DNA of 64,000 bases from Saccharofermentans sp. (GTDB lineage: Bacteria > Bacillota > Clostridia > Saccharofermentanales > Saccharofermentanaceae). Position 1 is the first letter of the stretch. Every line of letters begins with the position of its first letter. The position numbers and the translations under genes were made by a program. Below are positions 63,778 to 64,000 of this stretch, in pieces. The stretch is from NCBI GenBank assembly GCA_024403855.1, contig JAKSRC010000012.1, forward strand, positions 1 to 64,000, in the 5' to 3' direction. Below the pieces are notes generated by a model. The model was not told the origin of the DNA and made no database searches. It saw only the letters and a list, made by a program, of their open reading frames with translations.

Positions 63778-64000
63778 ATGAAAGCAATAACGCGCATTAT
63801 ATTTGTTGATGATGATGGTGAGAAGTTCTTTGGCGAAGGACCTTATAGATTACTGAAAGCTGTTGAAGAAACAGGTTCACTTCATAAAGCTTCTGCCACT
63901 ATGGATATGGCATATACAAAGGCATTAAAGTTATTGTCTAATGCTGAAAAAGCACTTGGATTTAAGCTTACAACAAGAACTGTAGGCGGCAGATCAGGCG
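63778..64000 (+). CDS. ModE-like molybdate-responsive regulator, N-terminal part (cut by window end)
   Basis: Seventy-four codons are visible and the frame is still open at the window end. After a short strand (ITRIIFVDDDGEKFFGEG) comes the ModE/LysR-type winged helix: PYRLLKAVEETGSLHKASA, MDMAYTKALKLLSNAEKAL, then GFKLTTRTVGGRSG, where the last part is the ModE wing (usually GGxxGG). ModE binds DNA as a dimer and responds to molybdate or tungstate, often through a C-terminal MOP domain, which would lie outside the window. GGAG lies upstream of the ATG, 12 bases after the ATPase stop, so it is in the transporter operon. Confidence 0.85.
   Translation, partial: MKAITRIIFVDDDGEKFFGEGPYRLLKAVEETGSLHKASATMDMAYTKALKLLSNAEKALGFKLTTRTVGGRSG

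Overview
The window looks like a chromosomal segment of a Gram-positive Clostridia-type bacterium (Bacillota, order Eubacteriales, perhaps a gut or rumen lineage). Supporting signs are LPxTG-type surface anchoring, a class B sortase pilus operon, a glmU-pth-mfd operon, many intrinsic terminators, strong GGAGG ribosome sites, and a xanthine dehydrogenase set with its own metal uptake system. The genus cannot be fixed from sequence alone.

Layout. 1-19.5 kb is dominated by one giant minus-strand gene (about 6260 residues) for a sortase-anchored wall protein of tandem cadherin-like/Ig-like repeats, flanked on both sides by unusual non-coding repeat arrays. 19.5-24.3 kb holds a DHH phosphoesterase, two small proteins, a TSUP-type membrane transporter, a Phd/ParE-type toxin-antitoxin pair and tRNA-Arg(CCG). 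24.3-32.3 kb is housekeeping: mfd, pth, glmU, and a thrS without the TGS domain. 32.4-39.3 kb carries an acyltransferase and then a pilus operon: a signal peptidase homologue that has lost both catalytic residues (SipA-like), an FctA/T3-type pilin, a class B sortase, a small surface protein and a large tip-adhesin candidate. 39.7-42.1 kb has an FkbM methyltransferase, a GNAT acetyltransferase and a PH-like/zinc-ribbon protein. 42.1-55.6 kb is an AT-rich accessory, defence-like island: AAA/DUF4143 ATPase, membrane TIR protein, DUF262-DUF1524 (GmrSD-like) protein, a four-gene operon built round a GHKL ATPase and a DUF6339-like protein, a PLD-helicase-DUF3427 protein, a small SAM methyltransferase and an HNH nuclease. 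55.7-64 kb is a purine/molybdenum module: NCS2 permease, three xanthine dehydrogenase subunits, and divergently a FecCD-type ABC importer followed by the start of a ModE-like regulator.

How the parts fit. The pilus genes form one compact cassette (chaperone-like SipA homologue, backbone pilin, polymerising sortase, accessory subunits). The xanthine dehydrogenase operon needs molybdenum cofactor; the divergent transporter plus ModE-like gene suggests it imports molybdate or tungstate. A 28-bp inverted repeat with ModE-operator geometry sits on the transporter promoter.

The most unusual material is a family of intergenic elements at four places (near 0.03-0.3, 19.3-19.5, 30.2-30.4 and 39.3-39.6 kb). 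Three of the loci contain tandem units of about 51 bp in which a short word occurs twice directly and once inverted; the word differs between arrays while the 51-bp frame and the pairing are kept. All four lie next to an intrinsic terminator, separated from it by CTCGAAAA boxes and a C-rich tract. The GHKL-ATPase operon at 46.8-50.9 kb is the best candidate for a little-described protein system.
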